Program-made: the position numbers and the translations under genes
Assembly: GCA_020025395.1 (NCBI GenBank)
Contig: JAHHSE010000036.1
Span: 1-11,919, forward strand
Length of the DNA stretch: 11,919 nt
Reading direction: 5' to 3'
Origin: Oscillospiraceae bacterium
GTDB lineage: Bacteria > Bacillota > Clostridia > Oscillospirales > Oscillospiraceae
Shown here: piece by piece, positions 1 to 6,389 of the stretch
Numbering within the stretch: position 1 is the first letter of the stretch
How the letters are laid out: each line of letters starts with the position of its first letter
Notes under the pieces: generated by a model
What the model was told of the DNA's origin: nothing
The model's input: the letters and a program-made list of their open reading frames with translations, nothing else
The model's database searches: none

Positions 1-473
1 GTCTCTACGGGATAGACGGTGAGGCCCTCCGCCAGAGTGGCCTCCGGGGCGTTGTCCGCGGGGACATAGAGGGTGGTGATTCCCGCCCGTTTGGCCGCGA
101 GGGCCATGGGGAGCATCCCGGCCACAGGGCGGACCGCCCCCGCCAGGGAAAGCTCCCCCAAAAAGGCGGCGCCCTGGTCGGGGACCCTGCACTGCCCGGA
201 GGCCCCCAGAATGGAGACCAGAATGGGAAGGTCGTAGAGAGTGCCCGCCTTCCGCAGATCCGCAGGGGCCAAATTGACCGTGATGCGGGAGACAGGGAAG
301 GGGAACCCGGAGTTTTTGACGGCGGCCCGGACCCGCTCTCTGGCCTCCTTGACGGCGGTGTCCGCCAGTCCGACCACATCAAAGTTGGGAAGGCCGCCGG
401 AGAGATCGCACTCGGCGGTGACCACATAGCCGGAAACCCCCCGGAGTCCCAGAGACAGCACCTTTTGAAGCAT
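1..473 (-). CDS. comM: YifB/ComM family Mg-chelatase-like AAA ATPase, N-terminal part (runs off window edge)
   Basis: The minus-strand frame opening with ATG at 473 reads MLQKVLSLGLRGVSGYVV and is open to the window edge, giving 157 complete residues. It carries the hallmark N-terminal stretch of the family: CDLSGGLPNFDVVGLADTAV at about residues 22-41, then a block ending ITVNLAPADLRKAG. This is the Lon-protease-like/ChlI fold that precedes the AAA ATPase core; the Walker motifs and C-terminal domain of the roughly 500-residue protein lie outside the window. In Gram-negative bacteria ComM is a helicase acting on branch migration during transformation; the role in Firmicutes is not established. 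A purine-rich RBS (AGGGGGAAAATC) precedes the ATG, and a strong promoter lies just upstream. It is divergent from nifJ. A longer frame from 493 in another register is a shadow. Confidence 0.93.
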   Translation of the reverse strand, partial: MLQKVLSLGLRGVSGYVVTAECDLSGGLPNFDVVGLADTAVKEARERVRAAVKNSGFPFPVSRITVNLAPADLRKAGTLYDLPILVSILGASGQCRVPDQGAAFLGELSLAGAVRPVAGMLPMALAAKRAGITTLYVPADNAPEATLAEGLTVYPVE

Positions 474-501
474 GATTTTCCCCCTTTTTTCACTTTATCC
501 T

Positions 502-530
502 ATTATAATCGCTCCCCAAAAAAAAGGCAA
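502..530 (-). promoter_or_regulatory. Sigma-A type promoter of the yifB/comM gene
   Basis: On the minus strand a -35 TTGCCT (530 to 525) is followed after exactly 17 nt by a perfect -10 TATAAT (507 to 502). Transcription would start near 495, leaving a leader of only about 20 nt that contains the RBS. Confidence 0.75.
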
Positions 531-620
531 TCGCCCAGAGAGGAAAATCCCCATTCCTCTGCTTTTTGGATCAGATGGAAAAACATTCCTCCCTGCCCCG
601 TGACAGGCTGTAAAAAAAGC

Positions 621-638
621 GGGAATTCCGGGATTTCC
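621..638. repeat. Two abutting 9-bp repeats next to the nifJ promoter, possible operator
   Basis: GGGAATTCC (621-629) is followed without a gap by GGGATTTCC (630-638), 8 of 9 identical, and each copy is itself close to a palindrome. The pair ends 2 bp before the nifJ -35 box, a position where an activator or repressor could act. It does not match the Rex consensus (TTGTGAA-type dyads). The binding role is inference. Confidence 0.4.
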
Positions 639-640
639 GG

Positions 641-669
641 TTTACAAGTCCACGCCCAAATGGTATAGT
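641..669 (+). promoter_or_regulatory. Sigma-A type promoter of nifJ
   Basis: -35 TTTACA (641-646), 17-nt spacer, -10 TATAGT (664-669). The predicted start point near 676 leaves a leader of about 38 nt before the nifJ ATG. Confidence 0.75.
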
Positions 670-694
670 TAAATGCGGAAACGAATCCCACCAT

Positions 695-713
695 AAGGAG
701 GAAAAATGTAAAC
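695..713 (+). promoter_or_regulatory. nifJ ribosome binding site with an ATG-TAA start-stop pair before the true start
   Basis: A very strong Shine-Dalgarno, AAGGAGG (695-701), is followed 4 nt later by ATG (706-708) directly followed by TAA (709-711). The real nifJ ATG is at 714, 12 nt from the Shine-Dalgarno, which is longer than usual. The start-stop pair sits closer to the Shine-Dalgarno than the gene start does. Confidence 0.7.
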
Positions 714-3700
714 ATGGCAAGAAAGTTTAAGTCCATGGACGGCAACACCGCGGCGGCGCATGTATCCTATGCGTTTACCGAGGTTGCGGGTATCTACCCC
801 ATCACGCCGTCCAGCCCCATGGCCGACTATGTGGACCAGTGGTCCGCCAACGGCCTGAAGAACATCTTCGGTACCACCGTCAAAGTGGTGGAGATGGAAT
901 CAGAGGCCGGTGCCGCCGGCACCGTCCACGGCTCCCTGGCCGCCGGTGCCCTCACCACCACCTATACCGCCTCCCAGGGTCTGCTGCTGATGATCCCCAA
1001 TATGTATAAGATCGCCGGCGAACTTCTGCCCACTGTCTTCCATGTCTCCGCCCGTACCGTGGCGAGCCACGCCCTGAACATCTTCGGCGACCACTCCGAT
1101 GTTATGGCATGTCGTCAAACCGGGTTTGCCATGCTGTGTGAGAGCAATGTCCAGGAGGTCATGGACCTGGGTGCTGTCGCTCACCTGGCCGCCATCAAGG
1201 GCCGGGTCCCCTTTATTAATTTCTTTGACGGATTCCGTACCTCCCACGAGATCCAGAAGATCCAGATCTGGGATTATGAGGATCTGAAGGAAATGGTGGA
1301 TATGGACGCTGTGGAGGCCTTCCGCAAGCGGGCCCTGAACCCTGAGCATCCCACCATGCGCGGCTCTCACGAAAACGGAGACATTTTCTTCCAGCACCGT
1401 GAGGCCTGCAATCAGTACTACAACGCGGTCCCCGATATCGTTGAGGATTACATGGGCAGGATTAACGCCAAGCTGGGGACCAACTATCAGCTCTTTAACT
1501 ACTACGGCGCCGAAGATGCGGACCGGGTCATCATTGCCATGGGCTCCATCTGTGACGTGACCGAGGAAGTGGTTGACTACCTGAACGCCAACGGGCAGAA
1601 GGTGGGCCTCATCAAGGTCCGTCTCTATCGGCCCTTCCGTGCGGATAAGCTCATCGCCGCCCTTCCCAAGACCGTGAAGAAGATCGCCGTCCTGGACCGC
1701 ACCAAGGAGCCCGGCTCTTTGGGTGAGCCGCTCTATCAGGATGTGATCACCGCCCTGATGGAACACGGAATCACCGACAAGACCGTGATCCGGGGCCGGT
1801 ACGGCCTGGGTTCCAAGGATACCCCTCCCCGCAGCGTCTTCGCTGTTTACGAGGAGCTGGACCAGAAGGAGCCAAAGCGGGAATTCACCATCGGTATCGT
1901 GGACGATGTCACAAATCTCTCTCTCCCCGAGCATGATTGTCCCAATACCGCCGCGGAGGGCACCATTGAATGCAAATTCTGGGGCCTGGGCGGCGACGGT
2001 ACCGTGGGTGCCAATAAGAATTCCACCAAAATCATCGGCGACCATACCGATAAGTACATCCAGGCTTACTTCCAGTATGACTCCAAGAAGACCGGCGGCG
2101 TGACCGCCAGCCACCTGCGCTTCGGCGACAAGCCGATCCGTGCCCCCTATTACATCAACAAGGCCGACTTTGTGGCCTGCCATGTACCCTCCTATATCAT
2201 CAAGGGCTTCCCCATGGTCCGGGATGTGAAGGATGGGGGTATCTTCCTGATTAACTGTCAGTGGAACGATCAGGAGCTGGACCAGCATATGCCCGCCGCG
2301 GCCAAGCGCTATGTGGCCGAGCATAACATCCAGGTCTATACCATCAACGCCATTGACGCCGCCATTGAGATCGGTATGGGCAAGCGTACCAATACCATCC
2401 TTCAGTCCGCCTTCTTTGCTCTGGCCAACATCATTCCCAAGGATGAGGCCATAAGGTACATGAAGGATGCCGCCACGAAGTCCTACCTGAAAAAGGGCCA
2501 GGATGTGGTGGATCTGAACCACAAGGCCATTGATATGGGTGCTTCCCTGATCCATAAGTTCGAGGTGCCCGCCTCTTGGGCAGCCGCGGAGGACCAGTCC
2601 AAGGCCTCCACCCTGACCGGACGCAGGGAGTTGGTGGAGATGGTGGAGAAGGTGATGGAGCCCATTGGAAAGATGGACGGCGACAGCCTGCCCGTCTCCG
2701 CCTTCACAAACCATGTGGACGGCACCTTTGAGCAGGGCGCTGCCGCCTATGAGAAGCGCGGCGTTGCCGTCACGGTACCCGAATGGGATGCCCAGAAGTG
2801 TATCCAGTGCAACCAATGCTCCTATGTCTGCCCCCATGCCACCATCCGTCCCTATGCCCTCACCGAGGCCGAGGCCGCTGCCGCCCCCGCCGCCTCCAAG
2901 ATTGTGGACATCAAGGCGGGGAAGGGCAAGGGTCTTTACAAGTACACCATCGCCGTCTCCCCTCTGGACTGCATGGGCTGCGGCGTCTGCGTAGGGGTTT
3001 GTCCCACCAAGGCCATCACCATGGAGGCCCAGGAATCTCAGGCCGCCCAGCAGGAGGTCTTCGATTACATGGTGGCTTCCGTTGCCCCCAAGGCAGATGT
3101 GGAGGATATTACCTCGGTCAAGGGCAGCCAGTTTAAGCAGCCCCTGCTGGAGTTCTCCGGTGCCTGTGCCGGATGTGCCGAGACCGCTTACGCCCGCCTG
3201 TTGACCCAGGTGTGCGGCGACCGGATGTACATTTCCAACGCCACCGGCTGTTCCTCCATCTGGGGCGGTCCCGCCGCAACCTCTCCCTATACCCTGAACA
3301 GGGACGGACACGGCCCCGCCTGGGCAAACTCCCTCTTCGAGGACAACGCCGAGCACGGCCTGGGCTTCTACTATGGTCAGAAGGCCGTCCGTGACAGAAT
3401 GATCGCCAAGCTGGAGGAGATGGCTGCCGACCAGCGGACCTCCGCCGAGACCAAGGGCCTCATTGCCGCCTATCTGGAGACGGTGAACGACGGAGAGGCC
3501 AACAAGGCCGCCACCACCGCCTTGATTCCCGCTCTGGAGGCCGCAAAGGCCGCCGGCTGCCCCCTGGCCGGGGAAATTCTGAACAACAGGGAATTTTTGA
3601 CCAAGAAATCCATCTGGATTCTGGGCGGCGACGGCTGGGCCTACGACATTGGCTTCGGCGGACTGGACCATGTTCTGGCTTCCGGCGAGGATGTGAATGT

Positions 3701-4265
3701 GATGGTCTTCGATACCGAGGTCTACTCCAACACCGGCGGCCAAGCCTCCAAGGCCACCCCCATCGGCGCTGTGGCTCAGTTCGCCGCTGCCGGCAAGTCG
3801 GTAAATAAGAAGAGCCTGTCCGAGATCGCCATGAGCTATGGCTATGTCTATGTGGCTCAGGTAGCCATGGGCGCCAATCCCGCCCAGACTCTGAAGGCCA
3901 TCACCGAGGCGGAGGCCTACCACGGTCCTTCCCTGATTATCGGCTACGCTCCCTGTGAGATGCACTCCATCAAGGGCGGCATGATTAACTGCCAGTCCGA
4001 GATGAAGAAGGCCGTGGAGTGCGGCTACTGGAATATGTTCCGCTTCAACCCCGACCTGAAGAAGCAGGGCAAGAACCCCTTCATTCTGGACTCCAAGGCC
4101 CCTGCCGGCGGCTATCAGGAGTTCATCATGAACGAGGCCCGGTACTCCTCCCTGACCCGTGCCTTCCCCGACCGTGCCAAGGAGCTGTTTGCGGAGGCTG
4201 AGCAGGCCGCCATGAATCGCTATCAGCATCTGGTCAAGCTGGAGAAGCTGTACGGCGAGCAATAA
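714..4265 (+). CDS. nifJ: Pyruvate:ferredoxin (flavodoxin) oxidoreductase, single-chain form
   Basis: Encodes 1183 residues, the usual size of the homodimeric enzyme (about 1170-1230). It oxidises pyruvate with CoA to acetyl-CoA and CO2, reducing ferredoxin, in the cytoplasm. Visible parts in order: N-terminal pyrimidine domain with YPITPSSP at 28-35; the central gamma/CoA domain at roughly 420-625; the EKR linker; two 4Fe-4S clusters, CxxCxxCxxxC at 696/699/702/706 and 753/756/759/763; and the thiamine-diphosphate domain with the GACAGC block (Cys818, Cys821), Cys846 in ATGCSS, and the GDGWAYDIG cofactor motif starting at 972. A further conserved Cys1081 follows in APCEMHS. The cysteines for three clusters are all present, so it appears intact. 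It is monocistronic by layout, with its own promoter and a strong RBS. Codon use is strongly biased to C/G at third positions, consistent with high expression and producing a long antisense shadow frame. Confidence 0.98.
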   Translation: MARKFKSMDGNTAAAHVSYAFTEVAGIYPITPSSPMADYVDQWSANGLKNIFGTTVKVVEMESEAGAAGTVHGSLAAGALTTTYTASQGLLLMIPNMYKIAGELLPTVFHVSARTVASHALNIFGDHSDVMACRQTGFAMLCESNVQEVMDLGAVAHLAAIKGRVPFINFFDGFRTSHEIQKIQIWDYEDLKEMVDMDAVEAFRKRALNPEHPTMRGSHENGDIFFQHREACNQYYNAVPDIVEDYMGRINAKLGTNYQLFNYYGAEDADRVIIAMGSICDVTEEVVDYLNANGQKVGLIKVRLYRPFRADKLIAALPKTVKKIAVLDRTKEPGSLGEPLYQDVITALMEHGITDKTVIRGRYGLGSKDTPPRSVFAVYEELDQKEPKREFTIGIVDDVTNLSLPEHDCPNTAAEGTIECKFWGLGGDGTVGANKNSTKIIGDHTDKYIQAYFQYDSKKTGGVTASHLRFGDKPIRAPYYINKADFVACHVPSYIIKGFPMVRDVKDGGIFLINCQWNDQELDQHMPAAAKRYVAEHNIQVYTINAIDAAIEIGMGKRTNTILQSAFFALANIIPKDEAIRYMKDAATKSYLKKGQDVVDLNHKAIDMGASLIHKFEVPASWAAAEDQSKASTLTGRRELVEMVEKVMEPIGKMDGDSLPVSAFTNHVDGTFEQGAAAYEKRGVAVTVPEWDAQKCIQCNQCSYVCPHATIRPYALTEAEAAAAPAASKIVDIKAGKGKGLYKYTIAVSPLDCMGCGVCVGVCPTKAITMEAQESQAAQQEVFDYMVASVAPKADVEDITSVKGSQFKQPLLEFSGACAGCAETAYARLLTQVCGDRMYISNATGCSSIWGGPAATSPYTLNRDGHGPAWANSLFEDNAEHGLGFYYGQKAVRDRMIAKLEEMAADQRTSAETKGLIAAYLETVNDGEANKAATTALIPALEAAKAAGCPLAGEILNNREFLTKKSIWILGGDGWAYDIGFGGLDHVLASGEDVNVMVFDTEVYSNTGGQASKATPIGAVAQFAAAGKSVNKKSLSEIAMSYGYVYVAQVAMGANPAQTLKAITEAEAYHGPSLIIGYAPCEMHSIKGGMINCQSEMKKAVECGYWNMFRFNPDLKKQGKNPFILDSKAPAGGYQEFIMNEARYSSLTRAFPDRAKELFAEAEQAAMNRYQHLVKLEKLYGEQ

Positions 4266-4277
4266 AAAGAAACGCCC

Positions 4278-4294
4278 CCGGCTCCCTGAGCCGG
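4278..4294. terminator. GC-rich hairpin after nifJ, uncertain terminator
   Basis: CCGGCTC (4278-4284), 3-nt loop, GAGCCGG (4288-4294), 13 nt after the nifJ stop. No T-run follows on the plus strand. On the minus strand the stem is followed by a T-rich stretch (CTTTTTATT), so it would work better against transcription arriving from the right. Confidence 0.4.
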
Positions 4295-4322
4295 ACCAGT
4301 AAAAACGGACCATGACAAAACA

Positions 4323-4359
4323 CCCCCTGTTGTAGGATAATGAAAACTACAACAGGGGG
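4323..4359. repeat. Perfect 13-bp hairpin at the IS left end
   Basis: CCCCCTGTTGTAG (4323-4335) pairs with CTACAACAGGGGG (4347-4359) around an 11-nt loop. It includes the left terminal inverted repeat and ends 8 nt before the transposase ATG. Such end hairpins can block read-through translation from neighbours; here it may also act as a partial terminator for nifJ. Confidence 0.8.
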
Positions 4360-4367
4360 GTATTGTT

Positions 4368-4880
4368 ATGTCCAAAAGAAAGTACACACACATGAAAGAA
4401 ATTGAGCCGGAGCTATTGGCTATGCGTAAAGCCGGATATACCCGGCAGGAAATGGCAGACAAGCCGGGGTTGAAAAAAACAGATCAGGAACAGGATCACC
4501 CGCCATACCCGTGAACAGGCTCGCCAGGCAGCTGGCTTGCCCTCAAAGACGATTCTCAGAATGATGAAGAAATACAACCTTCTTAGTGAAATTTGACGCA
4601 GGAGAAAATGGGTACAGATGGGACAGCAGCTCCACAGTGACCAAGGTGCCCAGCACACCTCTACAGCATCTTTTCAGCGGACTAAACAATAGGGGATTAC
4701 GCCGTGGATGTCAAGGCGTGGAAACCCTGATGATAACGCCCGGGCCGAAAATTTCTCTGTCATTTTGAAAATAGAGTGTGGCTGTTGTCATAAGCCTGCC
4801 ACCTTCCAAGAAGCCAGAGATATGTTCGCTCGCTGCGCCCCTCCGCTTAAAACTTCATATTACCCTGCCAGAGGGCTTTT
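4368..4880 (+). pseudogene. Remnant of IS3-family transposase (HTH plus fragments of the DDE domain)
   Basis: The frame from ATG 4368 reads MSKRKYTHMKEIEPELLAMR and continues through TRQEMADK, the helix-turn-helix start of IS3-type transposases. At the A7 run (4473-4479) the reading register breaks, and the expected continuation QIRNRITRHTREQARQAAG is in another frame from 4480. It continues as ILRMMKKYNLLSEI, then TGA (4594) where homologues have Arg, then RRRKWVQMGQQLH joined directly to SDQGAQHTS. The middle of the catalytic domain, including the first Asp, is therefore missing. A TAG at 4690 replaces a Tyr codon, followed by GITPWMSRRGNPDDNARAEN with the catalytic Glu, and HKPATFQEARDMF. 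The C-terminal RYIxFYNxERIQ block is also lost. The right boundary is approximate. Confidence 0.9.
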
Positions 4881-4884
4881 TGTG

Positions 4885-4928
4885 CTGTCCGTATCATCTG
4901 GGACAGTTCATTTCAATTGGGACAGGGG
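4885..4928. repeat. IS right end with small hairpin and degenerate inverted repeat
   Basis: CTGTCC (4885-4890) pairs with GGACAG (4901-4906). The sequence TTCATTTCAATTGGGACAGG that follows aligns imperfectly with the reverse complement of the left end (TTCATTATCCTACAACAGGGG). It marks the right limit of the element at about 4928. Confidence 0.6.
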
Positions 4929-4973
4929 TTCCTTCCTCTTTTTCTCCCATTATTAAGACAGAGGGTTCCTTCC
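4926..4973. repeat. 11-bp direct repeat at the IS/rsmI junction
   Basis: GGGTTCCTTCC occurs at 4926-4936 and again at 4963-4973, each followed by a CTTT-like stretch. The first copy touches the IS right end; the second encodes the last residues of RsmI (GRNP). It is not a target-site duplication flanking the element, since both copies are on the same side. Confidence 0.6.
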
Positions 4974-5798
4974 CTTTCCAAGGGCGGCATCATACAGCGC
5001 CTTCCGGTTGAGTCCGGTATCCGCGGCGGCCTGGCGGGAGGCGTCCTTGAGGGAGAGTCCCTCTCCCCGGTACTTCTCCACCAGGGCCAGCCCATCCTCC
5101 GGGGTGACGGTCTCCTCCTTGGGGGCGGCTCCTTCCAGAAGGAGGACAAACTCCCCCTTGGGGGCCTGGTCCTCATATCGCTTTGCCGCCTCCTCCAGAT
5201 TGGTCCGAAGGACTTCCTCGTGGAGCTTGGTCAGCTCCCGGCAGAGGGTGATCCGCCTCTCCCCGCCGAAAAGCGCCCGCAGCTCCTCCAGGGTGGCGGT
5301 AAGCTTGTGGGGGGCCTCATAAAAGATCATGGTCCTCTCCTCCCCCAGCAGGGACTGGAGCCGTGCCCTCCGATTTTTTTTGTTCATGGGGAGAAAGCCC
5401 TCAAAGGCAAATCGCTCCGTGGAGAGGCCGGAGACGGCCAGGGCGGTAATCAGGGCGCAGGGTCCCGGAATGGCGATGACCTCTACTCCGTTTTGGGCGC
5501 AGAGGGCCACCAGCTCCTCCCCCGGATCACTCACCGCGGGAGTCCCCGCATCGGTGACCAGGGCGCAGCTCTCCCCCCGGAGCAGCCTGCCCAGCACCCC
5601 CCGGCCTCCTGCCTCCGTGTTGTGCCGATGATAGGAGACCATGGGCTTTTTGAGGTTCAGATGGTTGAGGAGCTTAAGCGTCACCCTGGTATCCTCGGCG
5701 GCAATAAAATCCGCCCGCTCCAGAGTCTCTGCCATTCGTGCGGAGATATCCCCCAGATTTCCGATGGGGGTGGGGACAAGATATAAGGTTCCGGCCAT
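4953..5798 (-). CDS. rsmI: 16S rRNA (cytidine-1402 2'-O) methyltransferase
   Basis: Encodes 281 residues (E. coli RsmI 286). It methylates the ribose of C1402 in the ribosomal decoding centre using S-adenosylmethionine. Family motifs of the tetrapyrrole-methylase fold are all visible: LVPTPIGNLGDIS at 7-19, EDTR at 35-38, VTDAGTPAVSDPG at 81-93, the SAM-loop IPGP at 110-113, FEGFLP at 132-137 and YEAPHKL at 160-166. The C-terminal small HTH-like tail is present, ending KGRNPLS. The start ATG at 5798 has an AGGAGG RBS (5805-5810), lying 2 nt past the nrdG stop and giving a 13-bp intergenic gap, so it is probably co-translated with nrdG. The stop is only 24 bp from the IS remnant, and no strong terminator follows. 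Confidence 0.97.
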   Translation of the reverse strand: MAGTLYLVPTPIGNLGDISARMAETLERADFIAAEDTRVTLKLLNHLNLKKPMVSYHRHNTEAGGRGVLGRLLRGESCALVTDAGTPAVSDPGEELVALCAQNGVEVIAIPGPCALITALAVSGLSTERFAFEGFLPMNKKNRRARLQSLLGEERTMIFYEAPHKLTATLEELRALFGGERRITLCRELTKLHEEVLRTNLEEAAKRYEDQAPKGEFVLLLEGAAPKEETVTPEDGLALVEKYRGEGLSLKDASRQAAADTGLNRKALYDAALGKGRNPLS

Positions 5799-5811
5799 AG
5801 GGTGCCTCCTG

Positions 5812-6339
5812 TCAGGAAGATGGACGAGTGAAGTGGATCAGGGGATCGGGGCGGCTCCACAGGGTGAGCACTCCTTTTTTTCGGGTGGCCCGCAAATCAA
5901 TGAGCCGCTGATTTTCACTTCCCCGATAAAGGGCAGAATAGGATTTCTGTTCCAGGAGAAAGGGGCCGTCCACCAGAACATCGGTGGCGGCCAGAAGGGC
6001 GGCCCAGGCCGGATTCTCTCCCCGGATCAGCTCCTCATAAGTATACCCGGTATAGGTCCAGACCACAAGCCCCATCTCTCCGGCCCTTCGGGCCAGAGCG
6101 GCGCATTCCTCCGCCTGACAGAAGGGCTCCCCGCCGGAGAGGGTAAGCCCTTCGGTGAGGGGATTTTTTTTCAGTTCCTCCGCCAGCTCGTCCACCGTCC
6201 GCTCCCTTCCCCCCTCCGGGCTGTGGGTTCCCTGGTTGTGACAGCCGGGGCAGTGATGGGGGCAGCCCTGGGTGAAGACGGTAAACCGCAGACCGGGACC
6301 GTCCACAATGGAGTCCTGAACCACATTGGCAATTTTCAT
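5812..6339 (-). CDS. nrdG: Anaerobic ribonucleoside-triphosphate reductase activating protein (radical SAM)
   Basis: Encodes 175 residues, the normal size for NrdG. It uses a 4Fe-4S cluster and S-adenosylmethionine to generate the glycyl radical on NrdD. The cluster motif CxxxCxxC is Cys26, Cys30, Cys33 in the segment TQGCPHHCPGCHNQGTHSPE, and the SAM-binding SGGEP lies at 68-72. The N-terminal DSIVDGPGLRFTVF segment is typical. The ATG at 6339 is preceded by GGGGAGGAAAGT. It lies 50 bp downstream of nrdD on the same strand and 13 bp upstream of rsmI, forming an nrdD-nrdG-rsmI operon. No key residue is missing. Confidence 0.97.
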   Translation of the reverse strand: MKIANVVQDSIVDGPGLRFTVFTQGCPHHCPGCHNQGTHSPEGGRERTVDELAEELKKNPLTEGLTLSGGEPFCQAEECAALARRAGEMGLVVWTYTGYTYEELIRGENPAWAALLAATDVLVDGPFLLEQKSYSALYRGSENQRLIDLRATRKKGVLTLWSRPDPLIHFTRPSS

Positions 6340-6355
6340 ACTTTCCTCCCCAAAA

Positions 6356-6382
6356 CGCCGGGGTCCGGTCCGGGGACCGGCG
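6356..6382 (-). other. GC-rich hairpin between nrdD and nrdG, possible attenuator
   Basis: Most of the 50-bp nrdD-nrdG gap folds: CGCC + GGTCC on one side pair with GGACC + GGCG on the other (2-nt bulge, 7-nt loop). In the direction of transcription the stem is followed by TTTT and then the nrdG RBS. The short T-run suggests partial termination or an mRNA-stability element at most. Confidence 0.4.
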
Positions 6383-6389
6383 GTTTCCC

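Larger units (their letters stand above)
4323..4928 (+). mobile_element. Decayed, internally deleted IS3-family insertion sequence
   Basis: About 605 bp remain of an element that would normally be 1.2-1.5 kb. The left end starts CCCCTGTTGTAGGATAATG (from 4324) and the right end, read inward on the minus strand, starts CCCCTGTCCCAATTGAAATG (from 4928), so the ends form an imperfect inverted repeat. Between them lie recognisable pieces of the transposase. It sits exactly in the convergent gap between nifJ and rsmI and disrupts neither. It cannot encode a functional transposase. The exact element name is not known to me. Confidence 0.85.

Noticed and set aside
5..493. 162-residue minus frame overlapping the yifB/comM start
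   Set aside because: Proline/serine/arginine-rich shadow in another register; the correct frame starts at 473 and shows the YifB family signature.
900..4313. 1137-codon open frame antisense to nifJ
   Set aside because: It mirrors nifJ: strong C/G third-position bias removes stops from the opposite strand. Its translation is Gly/Leu/His-rich with no recognisable domain, and nifJ itself is certain.
4470..4482. A7-C run in the transposase as a programmed -1 frameshift site
   Set aside because: The register needed to reach the downstream frame is +1 (or -2), and the slippery heptamer is not in the required phase. With two in-frame stops and large deletions, ordinary decay explains it.
4917..5786. 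Plus-strand frame of 289 residues across rsmI
   Set aside because: Antisense shadow of rsmI, which carries every family motif on the minus strand.
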